From: Chitinophagaceae bacterium
Lineage (GTDB): Bacteria > Bacteroidota > Bacteroidia > Chitinophagales > Chitinophagaceae
Assembly: GCA_003526435.1 (NCBI GenBank)
Contig: DPWF01000134.1
Coordinates: forward strand, 4,842 to 18,975
Direction: 5' to 3'
DNA length: 14,134 nt
Positions within the stretch are counted from its first letter, which is position 1, and each line of letters begins with the position of its first letter. The notes under the pieces are model-generated. The model did not search any database, was not told the DNA's origin, and worked only from the letters and a program-made list of their open reading frames with translations. The position numbers were made by a program, and so were the translations under genes. This document shows, piece by piece, positions 7,609 through 14,134 of this stretch.

Positions 7609-8886
7609 ATGACAATTTCAACACTTTATCAGCTATATCTTCAGCATCCTTCCATACAAACCGATACCAGGAAACTGAAAGAAGGAGATATTTTTTTTGC
7701 ATTGAAAGGGCCCAATTTTAACGGCAACCTGTTTGCTGAACAAGCACTCAATGCTGGTGCGGCGTATGCGGTAATTGATGAACCCTCCGGTGTTGATGAT
7801 TCCAGGTTAATTGTAGTGGATGATGTTTTACAAACTTTACAAGCGCTTGCGGGTCATCACAGACAGCAATTCAACATTCCATTTATCGCCATTACCGGCA
7901 GTAATGGTAAGACTACTACCAAAGAGCTTGTATACACTGTGCTCGCGTCTCATTTTAAAACATACACCACACAGGGAAACCTGAATAACCATATTGGTGT
8001 ACCACTCACATTACTCAGTATTCCTGCAGATGCAGCAATGGCTGTGATAGAAATGGGTGCCAATCACCAGAAAGAAATTGAAGGGTATTGTGTGTATACA
8101 GCTCCTACACATGGTATCATCACCAATTGTGGTAAAGCACACCTGGAAGGGTTTGGAGGGATAGAAGGAGTTAGAAAAGGAAAGGGCGAACTGTATGATT
8201 ATATCCGCACACATCATGGAACTATATTCCGGTTCAATGATTACGATTATCTGCATACCATGAGTATGGGTATAGAAAAAGTATGGGGCTATGGAACAAG
8301 TGAAGGCCATATAACCGGAACAGTTGCTGCCAGTGAACCTTTCCTGGAAGTAGAGATGACCAAAGGAACATCATTTCAACAAGTTCACACACAACTGGTA
8401 GGTGCGTATAATTTACCCAATGTACTTTGCGCCATTGCCGTAGGGAAAGCATTCAATGTACCAGATGAAAAGATAAAGACGGCTATTGAATCCTATGCCC
8501 CATCGAACAGCAGGTCGCAGATGGTAGAAAAAGAGGGTAACCATATTATTCTCGATGCCTATAATGCCAACCCTACCAGCATGCGTGCAGCGATAGAAAA
8601 CTTTGCCACGCTGCATGCACAGGAAAAAGTATTAATGCTGGGTGGTATGATGGAATTGGGTGAAGAAAGTAAAACTGAGCATCAGCAGATCGTAGATTTA
8701 ATTGATCAGTACCCTTGGCATAAAGTTGTATTGGTAGGCGGCGATTTCAGCCAGGTGAACCATTCTTATATCTATTTTCCTACTTCAACAGAGGCCGCCA
8801 ACTGGTACCAGCAACAAAAATTCTCCCATACACATCTCCTGATTAAGGGATCGAGGAGTATGCAGATGGAAAAAATTATTGCATAA
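7609..8886 (+). CDS. murF: UDP-N-acetylmuramoyl-tripeptide--D-alanyl-D-alanine ligase
   Basis: MurF is the cytoplasmic ATP-dependent ligase that adds D-Ala-D-Ala to the UDP-MurNAc-tripeptide, completing the soluble peptidoglycan precursor. At 425 residues it is a normal short MurF. The N-terminal substrate domain includes TDTRKLKEGDIFFALKG (18-34). The ATP P-loop is GSNGKTTTKE (97-106), with catalytic Lys101. EMGANHQKEI (148-157), NCGKAHLEGFG (173-183) and the probable carbamylated Lys192 in KGKGEL follow. The C-terminal domain carries DAYNANPTSM (316-325) and KGSRSMQME (413-421). All catalytic motifs are present. The ATG at 7609 leads straight into the conserved start of the domain, although a longer upstream frame overlaps the gldJ end by chance. 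The sequence TTATCTTGCAGCT just before the ATG is like a -7 box lacking one T. The gldJ-murF order is also found in other Bacteroidota, to my recollection. Confidence 0.97.
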   Translation: MTISTLYQLYLQHPSIQTDTRKLKEGDIFFALKGPNFNGNLFAEQALNAGAAYAVIDEPSGVDDSRLIVVDDVLQTLQALAGHHRQQFNIPFIAITGSNGKTTTKELVYTVLASHFKTYTTQGNLNNHIGVPLTLLSIPADAAMAVIEMGANHQKEIEGYCVYTAPTHGIITNCGKAHLEGFGGIEGVRKGKGELYDYIRTHHGTIFRFNDYDYLHTMSMGIEKVWGYGTSEGHITGTVAASEPFLEVEMTKGTSFQQVHTQLVGAYNLPNVLCAIAVGKAFNVPDEKIKTAIESYAPSNSRSQMVEKEGNHIILDAYNANPTSMRAAIENFATLHAQEKVLMLGGMMELGEESKTEHQQIVDLIDQYPWHKVVLVGGDFSQVNHSYIYFPTSTEAANWYQQQKFSHTHLLIKGSRSMQMEKIIA

Positions 8887-8895
8887 GAGTTATAA

Positions 8896-8990
8896 ATAGT
8901 AATAGTGAGTAGTCAGTAGTGAATAGTGAGTTGATCATGAGAAGCAACTCAAAAATAATACTCACTACTGACTACTCACTATTCACCCCC
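8896..8990. repeat. inverted array of 7-bp words with perfect 21-bp arms between murF and the DUF983 gene
   Basis: Plus-strand 7-mers TAGTGAG, TAGTCAG, TAGTGAA and TAGTGAG lie contiguously from 8903 to 8930. The opposite arm carries CTCACTA, CTGACTA, CTCACTA and TTCACCC from 8961 to 8988. The outer arms 8902-8922 and 8962-8982 are perfectly complementary over 21 bp. An inner 6-bp stem pairs GAGTTG (8928-8933) with CAACTC (8945-8950). No T-run follows on the plus strand, so it is not a standard intrinsic terminator, although it lies 15 bp after the murF stop and may mark its 3' end. A C-rich tract extends to 9008. Confidence 0.9.
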
Positions 8991-9018
8991 TCACTGCCCC
9001 TCCCCCAACATTAAATTG

Positions 9019-9026
9019 TATCTTTG
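9019..9026 (+). promoter_or_regulatory. candidate -7 box of the DUF983 gene
   Basis: TATCTTTG is a perfect match to the Bacteroidota -7 element TAnnTTTG and lies 20 bp before the ATG at 9047. The predicted transcript would have a leader of roughly 14 nt. No TTG was found at the usual -33 distance because that stretch is the C-rich tail of the repeat. Confidence 0.5.
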
Positions 9027-9046
9027 CAATACTAAATTTCATTGAC

Positions 9047-9508
9047 ATGCCGGAGAAGAATAAAAAGCGTTGGTACCTATGGAGTGTATTAAATAATCGT
9101 TGTCCCAGATGCCGACAAGGGCGGGTATTCAAGAGCCAGGAGCCCTATAAGTTCAAGACCAATGTAGAAATGCACGAACAATGTCCTGTTTGTGGTCAGC
9201 CCACAGAAATTGAAGTGGGTTTTTATTATGGAACAGGATATGTGAGTTATGCGTTATCGGTTGCGTTTCTTGTATCAACATTTGTAGCATGGAAAGTATT
9301 GATCGGCATGACTTTCTCCATCGATGACAACCGTATTTTTTACTGGATGGGAACAGCTTTTGTATTACTGCTGGTTTGTCAGCCCCTGATCATGCGTTTA
9401 TCGCGTACTTTATGGTTAAGCTGGTTCGTTAAATATGATCCCGACTGGAAAGATCATCCCATAAAAACACCTGAAAGAATAGTACCTGAACAAATGAATA
9501 ACTGGTAA
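9047..9508 (+). CDS. DUF983 family zinc-ribbon membrane protein
   Basis: This is a 153-residue protein of the DUF983 family, whose function is unknown. Two CxxC pairs, CPRC (19-22) and CPVCG (46-50), form a likely cytoplasmic zinc ribbon. They are followed by the family signature EVGFYYGTGYVSYA (56-69). Two membrane segments are predicted from hydrophobicity, near 62-86 and 97-115. The C-terminal tail is charged and ends KTPERIVPEQMNNW. The ATG at 9047 is well placed after the -7 box. The gene follows murF on the same strand across a hairpin repeat and is closed by a bidirectional terminator, so it may be transcribed alone. Nothing in the context fixes its role. The assignment to the family is firm; any function would be a guess. 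Confidence 0.88.
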   Translation: MPEKNKKRWYLWSVLNNRCPRCRQGRVFKSQEPYKFKTNVEMHEQCPVCGQPTEIEVGFYYGTGYVSYALSVAFLVSTFVAWKVLIGMTFSIDDNRIFYWMGTAFVLLLVCQPLIMRLSRTLWLSWFVKYDPDWKDHPIKTPERIVPEQMNNW

Positions 9509-9541
9509 AAAAACGCCCGGCCATAATAACCGGGCGTTTTT
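9509..9541. terminator. bidirectional rho-independent terminator
   Basis: Twelve-bp stem AAAAACGCCCGG (9509-9520) pairs with CCGGGCGTTTTT (9530-9541) around a 9-nt loop. The T-rich flank works on both strands: five T's on the plus side, and seven on the minus side, where the A-run includes the DUF983 stop codon. It separates two convergent genes. Confidence 0.93.
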
Positions 9542-9563
9542 GTTACTATACCATCAGCAATTC

Positions 9564-10028
9564 TTACCGGGCATTTGTATTTCGCCACTTATTTACCATC
9601 GAGGCTGCGGAATCTGACAACTGAACCCTCACAGCAATACCACCACTTTTAATAAAACCAATGAAATGGCAACTATCTTTCAACGCAGCCACATAAAGTG
9701 TTTTAACAATCTGCCCCTTTGAGAAACAGAAAAATTTGGTATCATACTCACAGGCTGGCTGATCAACAAATGGATGATTAATCTCTGTGAGTGTAAAAAT
9801 GTTAATGACCGAAGTATCGTTCAACCCAAACCTGGTATATATTTTCTGGTCCTTGATATCGCTGAAGAAATGCATATCAATACTATCCACTGATCGCAGT
9901 TCAGGTAACTGATGGTAGTCAACTTTAGCAGCGCTGGTATCCGTTGCTGTTGTTTTTCCTCCGGTACCAGGCTGGTTACAGGAAATACTGATGCATGCAA
10001 TAACGAAAATCAAAATTAAATAGCGCAT
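9564..10028 (-). CDS. hypothetical small lipoprotein, probably periplasmic
   Basis: I do not recognise a family for this 154-residue protein. It begins with a short hydrophobic signal, MRYLILIFVIACISISC, and Cys17 is the likely lipidated residue. The lipobox is slightly atypical (S-I-S-C), and the alternative V-I-A-C12 would be unusually short. A low-complexity linker follows (NQPGTGGKTTATDTSAAK) with no acidic surface-export motif after the cysteine, which suggests a periplasm-facing lipoprotein. The mature part is about 110 residues and looks mixed alpha/beta. It contains three further cysteines, in PACEYDTKFFCFSKG and KDSCHF, so one disulphide is possible. The gene lies alone between two terminators, so it is probably monocistronic. 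The ATG at 10026-10028 is the only sensible start. It is a real gene by length, signal peptide and spacing, but its role is unknown. Confidence 0.8.
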   Translation of the reverse strand: MRYLILIFVIACISISCNQPGTGGKTTATDTSAAKVDYHQLPELRSVDSIDMHFFSDIKDQKIYTRFGLNDTSVINIFTLTEINHPFVDQPACEYDTKFFCFSKGQIVKTLYVAALKDSCHFIGFIKSGGIAVRVQLSDSAASMVNKWRNTNAR

Positions 10029-10052
10029 AAATCTATTTTAGTACAAAGAAAT

Positions 10053-10082
10053 AAAAAAACCGCTCCAGAATGAAGCGGTTTT
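10053..10082 (-). terminator. terminator of the beta-helix lipoprotein gene
   Basis: Stem AAAACCGCT (10056-10064) pairs with AGCGGTTTT (10074-10082) around a 9-nt loop. On the minus strand it is followed by a T-run (complement of 10053-10059). It lies 18 bp past the lipoprotein stop at 10101 and 24 bp upstream of the next ATG (10028), so the small lipoprotein has its promoter in or very near this hairpin. Confidence 0.88.
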
Positions 10083-10100
10083 CAATATAGATAGTAGTAA

Positions 10101-11459
10101 CTATTGTCCTTTTGCAGGGAACCTTGTCCAGGTAGCCAGCCAATTGGTTGTTCCAAATGCACCTACATAAGTAGTAGAAGTAAAGTAAGCATCTAACCCT
10201 GTAAAACTTGCACCAGTTAAGGCATCAGAACCAGTAGCGGGTAACAGGTTAGGTGAAGTAAGTGTAAAGGGAGATGTCAACTTGATATCATCGGCATTTG
10301 CATATGTTTTACATCCTTCAGATTCAGCTTTGGTTTTCATCGCTGCTGCAGTTAAAGTAGCAGAAGTTAAACCAGAAACCCTGTATGGATCTGCAATAGC
10401 ATGTACCAGGTTATTTTTAAATTCAGAAGTAGCACCATTTCCGCTATAATCGTTGGCAGTACCATCAGATTCAATAGAGAAACCTCCTTTCTGCCATCCC
10501 AGCATGATTGAGTTACGCAGTACAAAACGTACGGCCCTTCTCCATCTGTTTCCATAGTTGTGGTTGGCAAGTGTACCGTTTGCATTATTAGGTCCTACAA
10601 AAGTAAAATTACTTAATACAGGACGTGTATAAGGAGCGGCTGTTGTGCCAGAACCATCGTTGTCGGCTTCAATACCATTACCCGCATCACCATTATCTAC
10701 GAATGCAGGATCGCGTAAAGCAACAGCAAACTGAATTTTACCGGTATAACCAAAGTCAAAATCAAAATCATCATCCGCAGTACCATATGCAACCAAGTAT
10801 TTAGCATTTACGTTGCCACCGAAAAATTCGTAAGCATCGTCATTACCATATACTATCTGGATATTTTCCAGTGTAGTGCCACTACCCACACCACCAAGTG
10901 TTAATCCATTGATTTCAGAACCTGGGAAAGCAGCAATACCTGCATACTCAATACGAACATATTTCATGCTGCCAGAATTATCTGCGTCATTGGTACCGCC
11001 GTATGGACGATCCAGACCACCTTCAATCACAGGTGTAGAACTACGGTTTGTTTTAGCATTACCTAAAATAACCACCCCACCCCAATCGCCCGGGTTACGT
11101 GATCCTGCATCCATTCCTGAGGTAAAGACAATTGGTTTATCAGCAGTACCGTTAGCAACGATCTTACCACCTCTTTCAATACATAAAGCGCCTTTCTCAG
11201 TCTTATCACTTTTAATTACTGTACCTGGTTCGATGGTCAATGTAACGCCATTGGGTACATATACATAACCTTTGAGGGTCCATGTTTTATCAGCAGTCAG
11301 GGTTTTGCTTTCAAGCAATGACCCCCTTAATACAGTTGCATTAGGGTCAACCGGTGGCTCCACAATCGGATCATCATCATCATTTTTACTACAGGCTGTC
11401 ATTGTAAAAGCAGCCAATGCTACCATAGCCAAACGTGAAATCAAAAGAGAACGTATCAT
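10101..11459 (-). CDS. parallel beta-helix lipoprotein, probably cell-surface exposed
   Basis: This is a 452-residue lipoprotein of a Bacteroidota family usually left unnamed. The signal peptide ends MTAC (Cys23), and the following SKNDDDD fits the acidic Bacteroidota lipoprotein export signal, implying transport to the outer face of the outer membrane. GYVYVPNGVTLTIEPGTVIKS and GGKIVANGTADKPIVFTS (64-115) are typical right-handed beta-helix rungs. Further rungs follow: GDWGGVVILG, MKYVRIEYAG and LENIQIVYGNDDAYEFFGG. A striking acidic patch, TADDDFDFDFGYTG (227-240), could bind calcium or another metal. The C-terminus TTYVGAFGTTNWLATWTRF (429-447) closes the family fold. There is no T9SS sorting domain. 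It lies just downstream of a TonB-dependent receptor on the same strand, with a terminator between them, so it is probably its partner but separately transcribed or expressed at a lower level. Its substrate is unknown. Confidence 0.82.
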   Translation of the reverse strand: MIRSLLISRLAMVALAAFTMTACSKNDDDDPIVEPPVDPNATVLRGSLLESKTLTADKTWTLKGYVYVPNGVTLTIEPGTVIKSDKTEKGALCIERGGKIVANGTADKPIVFTSGMDAGSRNPGDWGGVVILGNAKTNRSSTPVIEGGLDRPYGGTNDADNSGSMKYVRIEYAGIAAFPGSEINGLTLGGVGSGTTLENIQIVYGNDDAYEFFGGNVNAKYLVAYGTADDDFDFDFGYTGKIQFAVALRDPAFVDNGDAGNGIEADNDGSGTTAAPYTRPVLSNFTFVGPNNANGTLANHNYGNRWRRAVRFVLRNSIMLGWQKGGFSIESDGTANDYSGNGATSEFKNNLVHAIADPYRVSGLTSATLTAAAMKTKAESEGCKTYANADDIKLTSPFTLTSPNLLPATGSDALTGASFTGLDAYFTSTTYVGAFGTTNWLATWTRFPAKGQ

Positions 11460-11554
11460 TTTCGTTATTTTTTATGCTGCAAAACAACCATTTCAATGTA
11501 ATGGGTATGTTACGGGAAGATTAACTAATTGTTACCACGCAACGTTAGCATCAT

Positions 11555-11582
11555 AAAAAAGGCCCCGTAATCCGGGGCCTTT
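11555..11582 (-). terminator. terminator of the TonB-dependent receptor gene
   Basis: Ten-bp stem AAAGGCCCCG (11558-11567) pairs with CGGGGCCTTT (11573-11582) around a 5-nt loop. On the minus strand six T's follow (complement of 11555-11560). It lies 23 bp past the receptor stop. About 95 bp remain before the beta-helix lipoprotein ATG, enough for a promoter, but no convincing -33/-7 pair was found there. Confidence 0.93.
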
Positions 11583-11605
11583 ACATCTATGAACAAGTAT
11601 CAACT

Positions 11606-14134
11606 TTAGAACGAGTATGAGAAACCAATTCCCCAGCTTGTACCAAACAGGTTGCTCCACTGTATCCTGTCGTCCTGGCTATTATAGGCACGGTTCTCTT
11701 TTTTAGACTCCACATTATTGTAGAATATCTGTCTTGTATTGAGCAGGTTGGCCACATTAATTTTGATCTCCCCTTTCTTCTTCAATACTTTTTTAGCCAA
11801 TTGAAAATCCAGTACACTTCTTCCATTCTCATACACATCAGGAATACCAAAAGCACCTACTGTTTCAATACGCTGTCCGATTCTGTTAAACAATACTGTA
11901 CTGCTCCAGTTGGCATCATCTGCATAAGTAAGGCTCAGGTTAACAAGATAAGGTGACTGACCCTGCATCGGTCTTTTGGAGTCATATGGATTAGAGGATG
12001 CTGAAAGATCAACAGATGATTTAATGATAGAAGTATTGGCACTGAATGTGGTATTCTCCAGGAACTTTCCTTCACCCAGGAAAGAGAGTTTCTTACGGAG
12101 GTCGAGTTCAATACCATATGCATAAGCATTATCTGGATTGAAGAATGTGATTACCTGGTATTCCAGAGATGATTCACCCGACATACGCTGTTCGATGGGC
12201 TTACTGAAATGTTTGAAAAATACAGAAGCAGAAATAATTTCACCACTCTGCGGATAAGTTTCGAAACGCAGGTCGATATTGGTATTCTGACTTCTTTCCA
12301 ATGCACCATTACCACGGATGATGGCCGCTCTTACGAAATCGAAATAAGAGAAGTTGGCTACTTCACGGAAATCAGGTCTTGAAACTGTTCTTGAAGCAGA
12401 GAATCGCAGGTTTGATTTATTGTTAAAGCTATAAATCAGGTTAACTGAAGGAAGGATATCAACATAATCCTTTTTGATAATAGTTTTGGTACCGCTAACG
12501 TTACCGGTTTCTACTTCATAATTAAAAGTTTCTGCACGTACACCCCAGATCAGTCTCCATTTTTCATTGAACTTATTATCAAACATCAGGTATGAGCCTG
12601 TGAGTAATGATGTGGCATCGTACCGATCGGTATTGTTGGTGATTTCATTCAGATAGAAACCATTGCTGTACATGTTGGCATCGTTAAATACCCTGCCTGG
12701 TGCAAGGGTTAATAATGCAGTATTAAAATTTGATGGATTGGCTTCTTCATAACGGAAGGCACGTGCACCAAAATCGCGGATTTTATATTGAGCCAATACA
12801 CCTGCTTTCAGGCTTGATGTGGTATTACCCCATTTCAATGGTTTGCTGTAGTCAACTTTACCACCCAGCGTATTCTCATCCAGTTCGCTCCAGAAACGGT
12901 AAGTGTTTCTTAATGCAATAGTATAAGGAACCGATTTATCATTTACCTGTGAAATATTCTTCTGGTAAGGCTGTGAGCGGTAATCGGGCTGGTCCTTTTT
13001 TGTGAATGCAAAGTTCAGGTTCCATTTCAGTTTATCATTGCTTTTACCCAATGCATGTTCTCCTTCCAGTTGTGAGCTGAAGATGGTTTTAATCATGGCA
13101 ATGGCAATCCTGTTCTTATTGATGTACTGAAGGTCATTGAAGTTTGATCCCTCACGAATGGTATTACCATTTTCAAACACCCTGTTAAACAGGTTTTTTA
13201 ATACCAGTTTATTTTTTCCTTTTTTGTATCCTACATTTAATAAAGCACCTAAGCTGGTATTAAAAGAATAAGAAGTATCGGCATAATCAAACAGCAGGTT
13301 GGTAGTAGAAGTAGCGTCACCATACTGCTGACGGTCGGTAAGCTGAATGGTTTGTGAGTTTCTGTAAGTTACGGCACCCAGTATACCAAAACTTCCTCCA
13401 TTTTTACTATTGAATTTTTTGGCGAAATTGATCTGAGCATTCAGTGAAGGAAGGGCTTTTGATATTTCATCACCATAAGTATTGTACATCTTCCTGGAAG
13501 CCTGTATTTTCTGTGCCATATCATAGCTTCTCCATCTGTTGGTAGAAGGAAAAGAAGAAGGGAAACCTCTGCTACCGTCGTCAAAACCTAAATAATCCAG
13601 ATCACCTCTGTGACCAATATTAAAATCTTTCCCGGTAGAAATACTGTTATAAGAGGAAGACAGGGCAAAACCGAATGCATTTTTAAAGGGAATATCTTTT
13701 GTGGTTACCTGAACAATACCACCAGAAAATTCACCGGGCATATCAGGAGTGGCGGTTTTATTGATCAGTACATTATCGATCATATCTGAAGGAACAATAT
13801 CAAATGAAAATGTTCTTCTGTCTGGTTCGGTGCTGGGCATTACAGCTCCGTTAATGGTAGCCACATTATAGCGGTCATTCAAGCCACGTACAATTACATA
13901 TTTATCGTCCTGAACGCTGGTACCTGTTACACGTTTCAATACTTCACCCACATTACGATCCGGAGATTTTTTGATAGATTCAGATGAGATACCATCTGAT
14001 ACACTGGTATTATTCTTTTGCAGACTCAACACTGCAGAAGCCGATTCCCTGCGGGCAGGTGTAGCAGTAACCACTACTTCATCCAGTTCTTTTTTCTTTT
14101 CAGCCAGTACAATATTCAACTCGTTTGTTTGTCC
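11606..14134 (-). CDS. TonB-dependent outer membrane receptor, 5' end outside the window
   Basis: Outer-membrane transporter powered by TonB; 842 residues are visible. The frame stays open to the right edge, so the signal peptide and probably a CarboxypepD_reg-like domain lie beyond it. The first visible residues, GQTNELNIVLAEKKKELDEVVVTA, are the typical end of such a domain and the lead into the plug. The plug includes RNVGEVLKRVTGTSVQDDKY, VIVRGLNDRYN, INGAVMPSTEPDRR and GEFSGGIVQVTTKDIP. The remainder is a long beta-barrel ending in GIGFSYSF, with the terminal Phe expected for outer-membrane insertion. The PSTEPDRRTFSFDIVPSDMI motif matches the subfamily containing many Caulobacter/Xanthomonas-like receptors rather than the SusC group, and no SusD gene is beside it. 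The beta-helix lipoprotein downstream is the probable partner. The ligand cannot be read from the sequence. Confidence 0.93.
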   Translation of the reverse strand, partial: GQTNELNIVLAEKKKELDEVVVTATPARRESASAVLSLQKNNTSVSDGISSESIKKSPDRNVGEVLKRVTGTSVQDDKYVIVRGLNDRYNVATINGAVMPSTEPDRRTFSFDIVPSDMIDNVLINKTATPDMPGEFSGGIVQVTTKDIPFKNAFGFALSSSYNSISTGKDFNIGHRGDLDYLGFDDGSRGFPSSFPSTNRWRSYDMAQKIQASRKMYNTYGDEISKALPSLNAQINFAKKFNSKNGGSFGILGAVTYRNSQTIQLTDRQQYGDATSTTNLLFDYADTSYSFNTSLGALLNVGYKKGKNKLVLKNLFNRVFENGNTIREGSNFNDLQYINKNRIAIAMIKTIFSSQLEGEHALGKSNDKLKWNLNFAFTKKDQPDYRSQPYQKNISQVNDKSVPYTIALRNTYRFWSELDENTLGGKVDYSKPLKWGNTTSSLKAGVLAQYKIRDFGARAFRYEEANPSNFNTALLTLAPGRVFNDANMYSNGFYLNEITNNTDRYDATSLLTGSYLMFDNKFNEKWRLIWGVRAETFNYEVETGNVSGTKTIIKKDYVDILPSVNLIYSFNNKSNLRFSASRTVSRPDFREVANFSYFDFVRAAIIRGNGALERSQNTNIDLRFETYPQSGEIISASVFFKHFSKPIEQRMSGESSLEYQVITFFNPDNAYAYGIELDLRKKLSFLGEGKFLENTTFSANTSIIKSSVDLSASSNPYDSKRPMQGQSPYLVNLSLTYADDANWSSTVLFNRIGQRIETVGAFGIPDVYENGRSVLDFQLAKKVLKKKGEIKINVANLLNTRQIFYNNVESKKENRAYNSQDDRIQWSNLFGTSWGIGFSYSF

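Noticed and set aside
7260..7721. Open frame of 153 codons spanning the gldJ end, spacer and murF start
   Set aside because: It overlaps two well-supported genes in another frame, crosses a terminator and the word array, and its product is low-complexity without a recognisable domain.
11478..11490. TTGTTTTG on the minus strand as a -7 box for the beta-helix lipoprotein
   Set aside because: It deviates from TAnnTTTG and has no TTG at the proper -33 distance.

Overview
The window looks like a chromosomal segment of a Bacteroidota bacterium, most likely of the Chitinophagaceae type. It carries core genes of the type IX secretion system (porU, porV, gldJ), lipoproteins with Bacteroidota-style sorting signals and TAnnTTTG-like promoter boxes. 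Starts lack obvious Shine-Dalgarno sequences, and there is a large TonB-dependent receptor. The family-level placement is an inference from sequence flavour only.

Layout, left to right. ispF (+, 63-542; MEP isoprenoid pathway) converges on porV (-, 694-1839), which lies downstream of porU (-, 2032-5412). porU is divergent from gldJ (+, 5768-7333), which is followed by murF (+, 7609-8886) and a DUF983 zinc-ribbon membrane protein (+, 9047-9508). A bidirectional terminator separates these from a small lipoprotein (-, 9564-10028). Then come a beta-helix, apparently surface-exposed lipoprotein (-, 10101-11459) and a TonB-dependent outer membrane receptor (-, 11606 to the right edge, 5' end missing).

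Functionally, PorU (the sortase, with an intact His635/Cys669 pair), PorV (the outer-membrane shuttle) and GldJ (a structural lipoprotein) act together in type IX secretion. MurF is the last cytoplasmic ligase of peptidoglycan precursor synthesis and follows gldJ on the same strand. The TonB receptor and beta-helix lipoprotein look like a nutrient or metal uptake pair, each with its own terminator; their substrate is unknown.

Two things stand out. First, porV has an in-frame TAG at codon 6, inside an otherwise perfect signal peptide; it is either a nonsense mutation or a one-base sequence error. Second, all five spacers between ispF and the DUF983 gene carry arrays of degenerate 7- or 8-bp words. 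The arrays are laid out as two inverted arms, and each spacer has a different word. They touch stop codons and in one case contain a copy of the 3' end of porV. No mobile element or CRISPR array is visible, and no known repeat class that I recognise accounts for these arrays.
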